In this document: positions 34,887 to 43,910 of the stretch, one piece after another | Numbering within the stretch: position 1 is the first letter of the stretch | Layout: every line of letters begins with the position of its first letter | Assembly: GCA_002973635.1 (NCBI GenBank) | Contig: CP027224.1 | Location: 1,870,501-1,934,500 of the forward strand | From: Lysinibacillus sp. B2A1 | GTDB taxonomy: Bacteria > Bacillota > Bacilli > Bacillales_A > Planococcaceae | Reading direction: 5' to 3' | Length of the DNA stretch: 64,000 nucleotides | Translations under genes and position numbers: made by a program | Notes under the pieces: generated by a model | The model's database searches: none | The model's input: the letters and a program-made list of their open reading frames with translations, nothing else | What the model was told of the DNA's origin: nothing

Positions 34887-35504
34887 ATGCTGCATACAAT
34901 TGAAGAAGCAATAGAGGATTTAAAACAGGGCAAGATGATTATTGTAGTAGACGATGAGGATCGAGAAAATGAAGGGGATTTACTGGCTTTAGCAGAGTAT
35001 ATGACACCTGAAACGATAAATTTTATGGCGACATATGGAAGAGGTCTTATCTGCACACCGATCACAGAGCAGCTCGCACAAAAATTGGGCTTACAACCTA
35101 TGGTAAGTAACAATACAGACAATCATCAAACAGCATTTACAGTTAGTATCGATTATATGGATACAACGACAGGAATTAGCGCCTTTGAACGCGCAATGAC
35201 AATAAAAAAAATGATTGAACCACAAGCGAAGGCAAATGATTTTCGTAGACCAGGCCATGTATTTCCGTTAATCGCAAAGAACAATGGTGTGTTAGAGCGT
35301 AGAGGTCACACTGAAGCAACCATTGATTTAGCTAAGCTTTGTCACAGTATCCCCGCAGGCATTATCTGTGAAATTATGGGGGACGATGGCAAAATGCTTC
35401 GCTTCAATGAACTAGTCAACTATGCAGCGCATCATCAACTAAAAATAATTTCAATTGAAGAATTAGCGTTATATCGCCAGCAAAATCTCAAAATTACAAT
35501 TTAA
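34887..35504 (+). CDS. ribB: 3,4-dihydroxy-2-butanone-4-phosphate synthase, single domain
   Basis: 205-aa enzyme converting ribulose 5-phosphate to the four-carbon riboflavin precursor. It shows [13 protein letters not shown], the [10 protein letters not shown] block and [14 protein letters not shown] at 34887 follows AAGGAGGTG. In Bacillus subtilis the equivalent gene is a RibBA fusion of about 400 aa; here the GTP cyclohydrolase II half is missing and the frame stops cleanly before ribH, 17 bp away. It is a stand-alone RibB rather than a visible truncation. Confidence 0.93.
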   Translation: MLHTIEEAIEDLKQGKMIIVVDDEDRENEGDLLALAEYMTPETINFMATYGRGLICTPITEQLAQKLGLQPMVSNNTDNHQTAFTVSIDYMDTTTGISAFERAMTIKKMIEPQAKANDFRRPGHVFPLIAKNNGVLERRGHTEATIDLAKLCHSIPAGIICEIMGDDGKMLRFNELVNYAAHHQLKIISIEELALYRQQNLKITI

Positions 35505-35521
35505 AAAAGGAGAATTTAGAA

Positions 35522-35989
35522 ATGGGTAAAACATTTGAAGCACAATTAATTGGTACTGACTTAAAAATTGCTATCGTAGTAGGTCGATTCAATGAATTTA
35601 TAACAAGTAAATTATTAGACGGGGCACTCGATGGTTTAAAGCGACACGGTGTAAATGAGGACTTTATTGATGTAGCTTGGGTTCCAGGTGCATTTGAGGT
35701 TCCGTTTATTGCGAAACAGCTTGCGGAAACAAAGAAATATGATGCCATTATTGGTTTAGGAACAGTGATTCGTGGCTCAACAACACATTATAACTATGTA
35801 TGCAATGAATCAGCAAAAGGGATTGCCAATGTATCATTAACAACAAATGTGCCCGTCATTTTTGGCATTGTGACAACTGAAAATATTGAGCAAGCTATTG
35901 AGCGTGCAGGGACAAAATCAGGTAATAAAGGCTATGATTCAGCAATGTCTGCTATTGAAATGGCGAATTTAAAGAGAATGATTGGCTAA
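35522..35989 (+). CDS. ribH: 6,7-dimethyl-8-ribityllumazine synthase
   Basis: 155-aa lumazine synthase that forms the icosahedral or pentameric complex with riboflavin synthase. Family blocks: [35 protein letters not shown] (with the catalytic His region) and [15 protein letters not shown] follows AAAGGAG. Last gene of the operon; no clear terminator is seen in the next 145 bp. Confidence 0.96.
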   Translation: MGKTFEAQLIGTDLKIAIVVGRFNEFITSKLLDGALDGLKRHGVNEDFIDVAWVPGAFEVPFIAKQLAETKKYDAIIGLGTVIRGSTTHYNYVCNESAKGIANVSLTTNVPVIFGIVTTENIEQAIERAGTKSGNKGYDSAMSAIEMANLKRMIG

Positions 35990-36148
35990 AACATAGTTTG
36001 AAATTATCTAAATGAAATTATTCATCTAAAGTATCTTATCTGTCTTAAAACCTGAATATTTTAAACAAGCATGGGGAAAATATGGTGTAAGTATATGGAT
36101 GCATGTACGAATCTGAAACTGATTCAGTAGGAGATGAGGAATATTCAA

Positions 36149-37603
36149 ATGGAACAAATCGTAAATTTGCAAACTTTGAAGGCACTATTTCAACGCTCTG
36201 CTGATGTGATTTTTCAAAGGTATACAATGCAGCAACATACAGTACATGTTATTTATTGTGATGCTATGATTAATGAGCAATTACTACAAACCGTTATTGT
36301 TCAAGAGCTCCAATCGATGCTTGAAAAAACTTCAGGTGAATTATTAGAGGAAGATATTTTAAATCATCTACACATTCCTCATTTGAAAAAAATCTCTGAA
36401 AAAGAGGACATCATTACCAAAGTTTATAAAGGGCATGTGTTGCTGTATTTTGAAGATGAACAATTATTATTAACAAGTTTTATTCCTAAAAAGCCAAATC
36501 GGGAGCCTAGAGAAACAGCCCTTGAATTGGTCATAAAGGGTCCGAGAGACGATTTTATTGAGGATATCGATATTAATATTGCTTTATTACGAAAACGATT
36601 ACCTACAAATTCGCTAAGTGTTGAAACATACGAAATCGGCAAGCGTTCTAAAACAACTGTAGCAATCCTTTATATGGATGATATTGTTAATAAAAAAATG
36701 CTAGAGGACATCAAAATAAATCTTCAAAAAGTAGATACGGATATTGTGTTTAGTGGAGATATTTTAATGGAGAGAATCGAGCAAAGTGCAAAAATTCTTC
36801 CCAGACATGATTATACAGGTCGTCCTGACTTTGCTTTACAGGCCCTAATTAACGGTAGAATTGTGATAATGGTGGATGGTGTCACTTATGCCATTATTAC
36901 GCCAGCTAACGTGCTGCTAGTATTTAAATCAGGAGAGGATTATTATTTTCCGATTATTGTTAGTTCAATGGAAAGACTGCTACGCATTGTTGGCATATTA
37001 ATTAGCGTGCTTTTACCAGGCTTTTGGCTTGCGCTTACGACCTATCATCAAAATCAATTACCTTTAATTCTTTTAGCAACAGTTGTACAATCAAGGACAG
37101 GGCTTCCGTTTCCAACGATTCTAGAAATACTACTAATGGTATTTATGTTTGAAATGTTCCGTGAGGCAAATATACGTCTTCCTAGTATCGTTAGTGGATC
37201 AATCAGTGTCGTTGGAGGTCTAATCATTGGAGATGCAGCCATTAAAGCTGGTATAACAAGTCCTCCAATGATAGTTGTAATTGCTATTTCGAGTATTGCG
37301 GCCTATACGCTTGTCAATCAATCCTTTGTCACAGCAATGAGTATATTTCGCATTATTATTATATTAGCAGCTGCGTTTTTCGGCTTGTATGGCTTTTTTA
37401 TAGCAATTTTTTTCATTCTTCTATATACGGCAAATTTGCGAGTCCTTGGCATTCCTTACTTAAATGTAGGAGCAGACTTAAATTGGCAAGATATGAAAAA
37501 ATCTTTATTGAGATTATCTCCTAAGGGCTATGGTAAACGCCCAGCATTTTTAAATTTGCAGGATAAAACTAGAACATCTCGAAAAAATAAAAAAATGGGC
37601 TAG
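36149..37603 (+). CDS. GerA-family spore germination receptor A subunit
   Basis: 484-aa GerAA/GerBA-type protein of the spore inner membrane. A soluble N-terminal half (about 1-270) with KGPRDDFIEDIDINIALLRKRL is followed by a membrane half with about five or six segments and the RLPSIVSGSISVVGGLIIGDAAIKAGI block. The ATG at 36149 is nine bases after GATGAGG; the ATG at 36134 abuts the AGGAG site. B and C subunit genes, which normally follow, are absent, so it is an orphan subunit that would need partners from elsewhere. Confidence 0.92.
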   Translation: MEQIVNLQTLKALFQRSADVIFQRYTMQQHTVHVIYCDAMINEQLLQTVIVQELQSMLEKTSGELLEEDILNHLHIPHLKKISEKEDIITKVYKGHVLLYFEDEQLLLTSFIPKKPNREPRETALELVIKGPRDDFIEDIDINIALLRKRLPTNSLSVETYEIGKRSKTTVAILYMDDIVNKKMLEDIKINLQKVDTDIVFSGDILMERIEQSAKILPRHDYTGRPDFALQALINGRIVIMVDGVTYAIITPANVLLVFKSGEDYYFPIIVSSMERLLRIVGILISVLLPGFWLALTTYHQNQLPLILLATVVQSRTGLPFPTILEILLMVFMFEMFREANIRLPSIVSGSISVVGGLIIGDAAIKAGITSPPMIVVIAISSIAAYTLVNQSFVTAMSIFRIIIILAAAFFGLYGFFIAIFFILLYTANLRVLGIPYLNVGADLNWQDMKKSLLRLSPKGYGKRPAFLNLQDKTRTSRKNKKMG

Positions 37604-37630
37604 GTATAGTTGACTATATCTAGCCCATTC
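37595..37630 (+). terminator. Hairpin at the end of the GerA-family gene
   Basis: ATGGGCTA pairs with TAGCCCAT, with a second pairing TATAG/CTATA inside. The stop codon lies in the stem. Few Ts follow. Confidence 0.65.
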
Positions 37631-37653
37631 CCTTGGTTCCATCTAACATTTTC

Positions 37654-37684
37654 TTGACCTTCAATTTACTTGAAGCTTTATGAT
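37654..37684 (+). promoter_or_regulatory. MerR-type promoter upstream of the C45 amidase gene
   Basis: TTGACC, a 19-bp spacer and TATGAT, with the inverted repeat ACCTTCAA-5-TTGAAGCT filling the spacer. A long spacer holding a dyad is the mark of MerR-family control. The dyad is almost the same as that at 63182-63202 in front of the MerR gene. Confidence 0.7.
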
Positions 37685-37719
37685 GTTAGAAAATAAGTTA
37701 ATTAAGGGAGAGAATTGAC

Positions 37720-38745
37720 ATGTCAGGTTATGAAGAGTTAATTGTCAAAGTTAAAGATGTGAACGGTAGTTACTACCAAATTGGTTTACAGCAAAGCAAA
37801 GAGCTCTTATCTTTATTGCAAATGCAAAAAGATGTATTAATGCACTTAACTAGGTCTACTAATACTCAAATAGCGAAACAACTTTTACAAAAGCATTGTC
37901 CACAGATAATCCATGAGATGGAAGGCTTGAGTGCTGGCGCAGCTCTATCGATAGACACTGTGCTTAGATTGTTCAGTGGCTATACTATTACTTTTCCAGA
38001 GATGGGCTGTACAGCATTTGTGCGTGATGGAATGTACATCCGTAATTATGATTTCAGTCCAGCTTTATACGATGCTAGGTTTGTTTTCTCTAAACCAGTG
38101 AATGGTTATGCAAGTATCGGGTTTAGTCAGCAAATTATCGGTAGACTAGATGGGATGAATGAATACGGGTTAGTTGTTGGTCTGCATTTTGTTAATCATG
38201 AACACTCTGAAGAAGGCTTTATTGCTTCTACAATTGTTCGTGTACTATTAGAGCAATGTAAAACAATTGAAGAGGCATGCATGTTAATAAAGGAAATTCC
38301 ACACGGTTACTGTTATAATTATTCTATGACAGATTGTAGTGGGAGAGCTGTAGTAGTGGAAGCCTCTCCACAGAAGCAAATAATAAAGCAGGAAAATCCT
38401 TTAATTTGTACAAATCATTTTGAATCTATACATTTAATAGAAAAAAATAAGAAAATGATAGAAGGCTCTATTCATAGAAAGCAATTTTTAACGAAACTAC
38501 TGAAGGAAGAACTCACGACAACAGCCCTCTATCAACATTTTAATGCTGAAAATTCACCATTATTTTATCATAATTATCACGAATACTTTGGCACATTACA
38601 TACGATTATTTATCAACCTAAAACATTAGAGATCCTTGTTGGGATTGGTGGGAATGCACAACCAATAGCATTTTCATTTAAAGACTACTTGGAAGGAGCT
38701 CTAACGCTTCCAAAAGAGATAAAAGGGATCATCTATACAAAATAA
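37720..38745 (+). CDS. C45-type amidase (acyl-CoA:6-APA acyltransferase-like)
   Basis: 341-aa N-terminal-nucleophile-type hydrolase of the linear amide C-N hydrolase family. The nucleophile would be C97 in EMGCTAF, followed by IRNYDFSP. The usual self-processing at this Cys would leave a small alpha chain. The C-terminal part has the NYSMTDCSGRAVVVEASP and CTNHF blocks. ATG follows AAGGGAG. Substrates of such proteins include N-acyl amino acids, bile-salt-like amides and penicillins; this one's is unknown. A MerR-type promoter lies 36 bp upstream, hinting at drug- or stress-linked induction. Confidence 0.85.
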   Translation: MSGYEELIVKVKDVNGSYYQIGLQQSKELLSLLQMQKDVLMHLTRSTNTQIAKQLLQKHCPQIIHEMEGLSAGAALSIDTVLRLFSGYTITFPEMGCTAFVRDGMYIRNYDFSPALYDARFVFSKPVNGYASIGFSQQIIGRLDGMNEYGLVVGLHFVNHEHSEEGFIASTIVRVLLEQCKTIEEACMLIKEIPHGYCYNYSMTDCSGRAVVVEASPQKQIIKQENPLICTNHFESIHLIEKNKKMIEGSIHRKQFLTKLLKEELTTTALYQHFNAENSPLFYHNYHEYFGTLHTIIYQPKTLEILVGIGGNAQPIAFSFKDYLEGALTLPKEIKGIIYTK

Positions 38746-38787
38746 AGAAGTTGAACTGTGTGTAAAAATCATACATGTTTTCTAAAA

Positions 38788-38818
38788 GGAAGTAGCTTAC
38801 ATGCTACTCTCTTTTTTT
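38788..38818 (+). terminator. Terminator of the C45 amidase gene
   Basis: AGTAGC pairs with GCTACT, followed by seven Ts. Confidence 0.8.
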
Positions 38819-39241
38819 GCACTAAAAATAAAAATTGCTTTTATGATTTTGATAAAGTAGGATAAACAAGAAATATACTCTAAAAGAAGAACGGTATCCA
38901 AACTAAAAAGGAAGTTTATCTGGGTTCAGCAGAAGACTTCCAGCCTATAGATGGCGAAATGAATGTGGTTGTTTCCTATTCAGTGTGTGTAACAAGGGTC
39001 GCTGAATCAAGTTAAAGCCTTCTGAGGATATCACGGATTTTGAAGAGTAGCTTTTCGAGCAAGCTCGAAAAAATCCGAACGCCATTACGCTATGGGTAAT
39101 TTATTATAGTATAATATTACTGCTATATTCAAATTTGTTTCAGTTGTCATTAGCTGCTATACAATTTTCAAGATCAAAAAAACTTGCTCCAGCTACATCA
39201 TGTCATTATTCATTTCCAGAGATGAGGAAGTACCACTTAGT
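38819..39241. other. Gene-free stretch with possible coding remnant and hairpin
   Basis: A plus-strand frame at about 38910-39015 reads EVYLGSAEDFQPIDGEMNVV but has no start site and stops after about 35 residues, so it may be a decayed gene. A strong hairpin follows (CTTTTCGAGC/GCTCGAAAA, 39051-39071, extended by CGGATTTT/AAAATCCG). The rest is AT-rich. Confidence 0.4.
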
Positions 39242-40549
39242 ATGAAAAACCGAAAATTAAAACTAATCCTAATCCTATCAACTATTTTATTACTATTGTT
39301 TACAAGTTTAAATATCTTTACATCTTATATTAAGATGAAAAAAACAGTGGAAGAATCCATTGCGAACCAAAGTCTTGAAGCTGCTATTTCGATTGCATCC
39401 TCTATTGACGTGGAGGCGTACCAACAATTTTTAAATAATCCAGAAAAGACGGATTATTATTGGGAATTACGGAACTTTTTAAATGATGCGAGAATTAAAC
39501 TTGGTGCATTATTTGTTTATACCTTAAAGGTAGATAATCCAAAGGTTTCACATGCCATGATTATGGGGATGCCTAGCGAATTAACAGAAGGCTTTGATAT
39601 TGGGGAGATCTGTACGGTTCCTGAGCAGCAAGTACAAAGGGCTTATAAGGGTGAAACATATGTAACAGAAGTAATACCAGATTCTGTCCATGGTTCTTAC
39701 CTTTCAGTTGGAGCACCAATTAGAGATAAAACTGGAACGATTATTGCATACCTTGGCATTGATATTAGTGCAGATACACTAAATGGCATAAAGGGAAAAG
39801 TAATAGAGGACAATCTCTTTATCTTTATTTTTAATGGTGTATTTATTTTAATCGTGATTGGTTCATTTTTATTTTTACAAAGATGGTATCAAAAAGAGGT
39901 TGCTAAAGAGGTTGGTGCAACGGAGGATACCTATCAAGCTGAAATTAAGACTTTAATTACATCTGTATCCTCTCTAAGACATGATTTTACCAATCATATA
40001 CAAGTGTTGCATGGATTTCTTCAATTAGATAAACCTGAGCAGGCTAAACAGTATTTATCATCATTGTCGAAAGAGGTGCAGGCGATTAAGTCATTGAAGC
40101 TAAATATTAATCATCCAGGTTTATCGATTTTATTGCAAACGAAAAAATTAACAGCGCAAAATCATAATATCGATATGGATTTCACCATTTCGCAGAACGA
40201 TTTTAATAAAATAAAGACAACGGATTTAATCAAAATTTTATCCAATTTAATTGATAATGCCATCGACGCGGCAACGGAATTACCAGAGGGGCAGCGTAAG
40301 ATAACCATTTGTTGTAATGCAGATGATATGTATTATAAATTTAAAGTTACCAATACGGGGCCAAATATTTTAAATGCTTCCCAAATATTTAAGCAAGGAT
40401 TTTCCACTAAAAAGCAAGGAAATGGAAAAATTAGAGGGCAAGGCTTATTTATTGTCAATGAAATTGTCCATAAATATAATGGGCAAATTTCGATTGATTC
40501 ATCAAAACATTTAGAGACAACTGCCATTGTAAATATTCCAATAAAATAA
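39242..40549 (+). CDS. Sensor histidine kinase, Cache plus Spo0B/GHKL type
   Basis: About 435 aa from the ATG at 39242 (an in-frame ATG at 39200 would add 14 residues; neither has a perfect site). Two membrane segments (about 6-26 and 192-214) enclose an extracellular Cache-like domain. The kinase core has the phospho-acceptor LRHDFTNHIQVLHGFLQL, the N box LSNLIDNAIDAA and the G2 box GQGLFIVNEIV. It resembles citrate-type DcuS/MalK kinases but no response regulator is beside it, so it is an orphan sensor. Confidence 0.88.
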   Translation: MKNRKLKLILILSTILLLLFTSLNIFTSYIKMKKTVEESIANQSLEAAISIASSIDVEAYQQFLNNPEKTDYYWELRNFLNDARIKLGALFVYTLKVDNPKVSHAMIMGMPSELTEGFDIGEICTVPEQQVQRAYKGETYVTEVIPDSVHGSYLSVGAPIRDKTGTIIAYLGIDISADTLNGIKGKVIEDNLFIFIFNGVFILIVIGSFLFLQRWYQKEVAKEVGATEDTYQAEIKTLITSVSSLRHDFTNHIQVLHGFLQLDKPEQAKQYLSSLSKEVQAIKSLKLNINHPGLSILLQTKKLTAQNHNIDMDFTISQNDFNKIKTTDLIKILSNLIDNAIDAATELPEGQRKITICCNADDMYYKFKVTNTGPNILNASQIFKQGFSTKKQGNGKIRGQGLFIVNEIVHKYNGQISIDSSKHLETTAIVNIPIK

Positions 40550-40557
40550 ACGACTTA

Positions 40558-40586
40558 GGCTTCCTATATTGTAGGAAGCTTTTTTG
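40558..40586 (+). terminator. Terminator of the sensor kinase gene
   Basis: GCTTCCTA pairs with TAGGAAGC followed by six Ts. Confidence 0.9.
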
Positions 40587-40664
40587 GCTATGTAGTGATT
40601 CTTTCTGACAGCGGATTCATATATTACTATGAAGCTAAATGGTATTATTAGGAGGAAAGAAAAA

Positions 40665-41213
40665 TTGAATATATCAGATCTTGATTTATGGAGAAAAGGT
40701 GGATTCATTTTATATGCACGACATGGAGAAGCAACAGTCGGTATAGATCAGCTGAATTTAAGTTTTCAAGATTGTATGAGTCAGAGAAATCTATCTGAGG
40801 AGGGGCGGAGGGAGGCAATATATTTTGGACAACTACTGAGGCATTGGCAAATTCCAGTTGCTCCGCTGATAATTGCAAGTCCTTTTTGCCGTACAATTGA
40901 GACAGCACAGCTTGCATTTCCAAACACATGTATACAAATTGACCCTTTTTGGTTTGATATCTATTCATTAGGTGGAAAAATCCCTCTAAATGAACAGGCG
41001 AGAATACTGTCAAACTTACAGGCTGTATTAGAAAAAAAGCCTCCATATCGAAAGAATCAAGTGATTATTGCCCATAGCTTTCCAAAAGGTATAGGGTTAG
41101 GGCATATTTCAAATATGGGGATGGTTGTTGTGAAGCCCCTTGGTGCTGGAAATGGCTACGAAATTGTCAAAAAACTGACTTTGGAGAATTTAGCTCGACT
41201 CAATTACCAGTAA
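40665..41213 (+). CDS. Histidine phosphatase family protein
   Basis: 182 aa from a TTG at 40665, nine bases after AGGAGG; the in-frame ATG at 40629 precedes that site. The catalytic motif is LYARHGEAT, with SPFCRTIETAQ (second Arg) and IIAHSFPKG (second His) completing the branch-1 active site. Substrate unknown. The next gene, an acetyltransferase, starts 25 bp later, so the two are co-transcribed. Confidence 0.9.
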   Translation: MNISDLDLWRKGGFILYARHGEATVGIDQLNLSFQDCMSQRNLSEEGRREAIYFGQLLRHWQIPVAPLIIASPFCRTIETAQLAFPNTCIQIDPFWFDIYSLGGKIPLNEQARILSNLQAVLEKKPPYRKNQVIIAHSFPKGIGLGHISNMGMVVVKPLGAGNGYEIVKKLTLENLARLNYQ

Positions 41214-41237
41214 TTTTACATTGAAATGAGGAGAATT

Positions 41238-42086
41238 ATGAGAATCAAAACAGTATCACAAAGCACACTAGAACAAGTACTACATGCCTGGAATAAAGGC
41301 TTTGAAGGGTATTTTGTCAAGATTGATATGAGTGAAGAGACGTTTTTAACCCGGCTTGTGGGAGAAGGATTATCACCAAGGCTGTCAATTGTTGCATTTG
41401 CAAATGATGAGCCAGTTGGCATTGTGATGAATGGTTTTAGACAAATTGATGGCAAGAAAACTTCTTGGAATGGAGGAACAGGCATCTCTCCGAATTATCG
41501 TGGAAAGGGTGTCTCTCGAGCTTTAATGGAAGAAACTATAGCCATTTATGAAAGAGAGGGCGTTGAAATAGCAACCCTGGAAGCTATTAAAGAAAATGAG
41601 GTTGCCATCGCTTTATATAAGAAATTTGGCTATGTAATTACAAATCATCTACTCTATTTAAATGGAGACTTTGAAGCGCAAGTTGACAAGCAAAGGGTAT
41701 TGCAGGTGAAAACGATAAGACCAGAGCAGCTTGCGTATTTACCCGTTTATCGGGAAGACGTACCATGGCAATGTAGCTGGCAGAGCAATCAACAAGGAGA
41801 AGCGAAAATTTTTTATAATGACCACGAAGAAGCTATAGGTTATCTACTATACAGAACAGTATGGAATCAGGAGGGAGCTGTTGACAGAATCATTTTGTAC
41901 CAGTTAGAGCTATTGGAAAATGGCAAGGTGGAGGATATTCCGTACTTCCTATCAACCATAACGAATCAAAAGGTAAAGATTACTACAGTGAATTTTTTGG
42001 TAAATAACCCTGCAACGGATTATTTCATTAAAAATGGACTTGAAGTGACAACAGAGCAGGTACAGATGAAGAAGTATTTGAGTTAA
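41238..42086 (+). CDS. GNAT-family N-acetyltransferase
   Basis: 282 aa, ATG after GAGGAG. The N-terminal half is a GNAT domain with the acetyl-CoA loop GTGISPNYRGKGVSRALM (about 84-101). The C-terminal half (about 145-282) is a second, weaker GNAT-like domain, as in two-domain aminoglycoside or YlbP-type members. Acceptor unknown. A terminator follows. Confidence 0.88.
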   Translation: MRIKTVSQSTLEQVLHAWNKGFEGYFVKIDMSEETFLTRLVGEGLSPRLSIVAFANDEPVGIVMNGFRQIDGKKTSWNGGTGISPNYRGKGVSRALMEETIAIYEREGVEIATLEAIKENEVAIALYKKFGYVITNHLLYLNGDFEAQVDKQRVLQVKTIRPEQLAYLPVYREDVPWQCSWQSNQQGEAKIFYNDHEEAIGYLLYRTVWNQEGAVDRIILYQLELLENGKVEDIPYFLSTITNQKVKITTVNFLVNNPATDYFIKNGLEVTTEQVQMKKYLS

Positions 42087-42116
42087 GAGAGCATTGTTTA
42101 AAAAGGTATTTTGGAC

Positions 42117-42160
42117 TGTAAGCATACTCAAAAGTTAAGAGTTTGCTTACAGCCTTTTTT
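42117..42160 (+). terminator. Terminator after the GNAT gene
   Basis: CTGTAAGCA pairs with TGCTTACAG and runs into seven Ts. Confidence 0.9.
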
Positions 42161-42887
42161 TATTTTAGGGAAATAACAGAAATGAAAAAGATATCTCAGG
42201 AAATTATTCCGTATTTAGAAATTAATAGAAAAATATTTGAATTTTTTAAAATATTGTGCTATTATCTTATTAAAATATTCCAAAAAATGCAATAAAAGTT
42301 ATTAATGGGTTATTCATTAAAAGACACTTGTGGCAAAATCAGTAATCTGTTTTCAAATATAAAGAAGAAATAAATTGCTACATCAGCAATATAACAACTT
42401 TTTGCAAATCTTAACAAGTTTCTTCGAAAGAAGCTTGTACAAAATTGTGCACTAAGCAGAAACTCCTCACGACATCAATTACGATATGTGAGTTTTCGCT
42501 TTTCTTTTAAAATATAAATGTAATATTATTGAATTAATGTAAAATAATATATTAATATTATGAATAAAGGTTCATCACCAAAAGATGTGGTTGACATTTT
42601 TAATTGTAATAGTAATTGACTGGAGCGGAGCCAGTGTGACTCCTAGGGGATTAAGCGTCCTGGATGAGACCCTGGAGCGAGCAGTGAAGCGGCTCATCGG
42701 ACGCCCCCTGGAAAGCACACTGGCGGAGCGGAAGTCAACCACAAGTTATGGTGAATAGCCTGAATAAAAACATTTCATATCTATTTATTTTGTAATTGTT
42801 TGCATTAGTAAGCTGTATTTCCTCTTAGATTTTGACTATACAAATGTATAAGAAATGCTAAAATTTTAAATTTAAAAGGAGAAAACA
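42161..42887. other. Gene-free stretch before the five-gene operon
   Basis: AT-rich DNA with no coding frame. It holds a GC-rich intergenic repeat (42614-42740), and a TTGACT at about 42833 that may be the -35 of the operon promoter, but the -10 is unclear. An AAAAGGAG site lies just before the first gene. Confidence 0.5.
42614..42740 (-). repeat. GC-rich intergenic repeat, copy B
   Basis: Reverse-complemented, it matches copy A (24460-24592) along most of its length: GGTTGACTTCCG, GGGGGCGTCCGATGAGCC, CTCCAGGGTCTCATC, AGGAGTCACACTGG. The GC content contrasts sharply with its surroundings. It borders the foreign-looking operon. Confidence 0.85.
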
Positions 42888-43910
42888 ATGAATTTAGAGA
42901 TTACAAAGAATGATTGGAAATTATATTTTGAAGATCCACTACCAGGTTGGGGAAATAGTAGCCTATCCTTATTTAATATGGATATAGCACGTCTAAAAGA
43001 ACAAAAAAACTCAGATATAGCTATTTATTCTGTTCCTTTTGATTCAACTTCATTTTCGCGTATAGGCTCTAGATATGGTCCTAATAACATAAGACAAGCT
43101 AGTTTGAAGTATTCTGCACAAGAAAAAAGCAGGAATCAACCAGTACTTAGAAACATGAGAAATGGAAGGCTATATACTACTAGAAATCCGAAGTGTTACG
43201 ACTATGGAGATTTACATGTTTATCCTAATGATACTTTAAAACAAATGCAATCTATTATGTCTGAAGCTTATTCAATTGCATTGTTAAGTAAAAGTACAAT
43301 TATGTTAGGAGGAGAACATACATTAAGCTTCCCTAATTTTCACGCTACTTATCAAGCAGCTATTGAGAAAGGAAAGGGGAAAATTGGCTATATACAAATT
43401 GATAACCATTTTGATTTCGGTAAATACTCAATTTTAAATGGGGAGTACTACCATGGTACGAATGCTAGAAAGATTTTTGAATTACCTTATATGAAAGGTT
43501 ATTTTATGGGCTTTGTGGGTGTAGGTGATTTTACAAGTAATGAACAGTATAATTTCTTACTTGATAACAATGTTACTGTGAAAAACATGGATGAAATTAG
43601 AAAAACCTCCTTTAAGAAATGCTTAATTGATACATTAGATAAAATTTCTGAAAATACTGATTCTCTTTATATTTCTATTGATATTGATGTTTGTGATAAT
43701 CCATACGCTCCAGGAACTGGTCATATCACTATTGGTGGAATTAATTTATTAGAGTTTATGGAAATCGTTGATATACTAAAAAACTATTCAGTATGTGCAT
43801 TGGATATAGTAGAAGTAAATCCTCAATATGATTCTAGCGAATTAACTTCTAATTTAGTTTCTAGGTTTTTACATGAATATATATTCTTTGAGGAGCTAAA
43901 AGATGAGTAA
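42888..43910 (+). CDS. Ureohydrolase (agmatinase/arginase family)
   Basis: 340 aa, ATG after AAAAGGAG, first gene of a five-gene operon. All manganese-ligand blocks are present: GGEHT (H144), IDNHFDF (D172, H174, D176) and SIDIDVCD (D265, D267), plus VEVNP near 310. So it should be an active enzyme cleaving a guanidino (or formimino) group. It is longer than typical agmatinases (~300 aa), with a distinct N-terminal 45 residues. It could remove urea from a pathway intermediate. Agmatinase proper is unlikely given the neighbours. Base composition is AT-rich relative to flanking genes. Confidence 0.85.
   Translation: MNLEITKNDWKLYFEDPLPGWGNSSLSLFNMDIARLKEQKNSDIAIYSVPFDSTSFSRIGSRYGPNNIRQASLKYSAQEKSRNQPVLRNMRNGRLYTTRNPKCYDYGDLHVYPNDTLKQMQSIMSEAYSIALLSKSTIMLGGEHTLSFPNFHATYQAAIEKGKGKIGYIQIDNHFDFGKYSILNGEYYHGTNARKIFELPYMKGYFMGFVGVGDFTSNEQYNFLLDNNVTVKNMDEIRKTSFKKCLIDTLDKISENTDSLYISIDIDVCDNPYAPGTGHITIGGINLLEFMEIVDILKNYSVCALDIVEVNPQYDSSELTSNLVSRFLHEYIFFEELKDE

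Noticed and set aside
42888..43910. Agmatinase of polyamine synthesis
   Set aside because: No speA/speE neighbours, atypical length, and tight coupling to kinase, acyltransferase and radical SAM genes.
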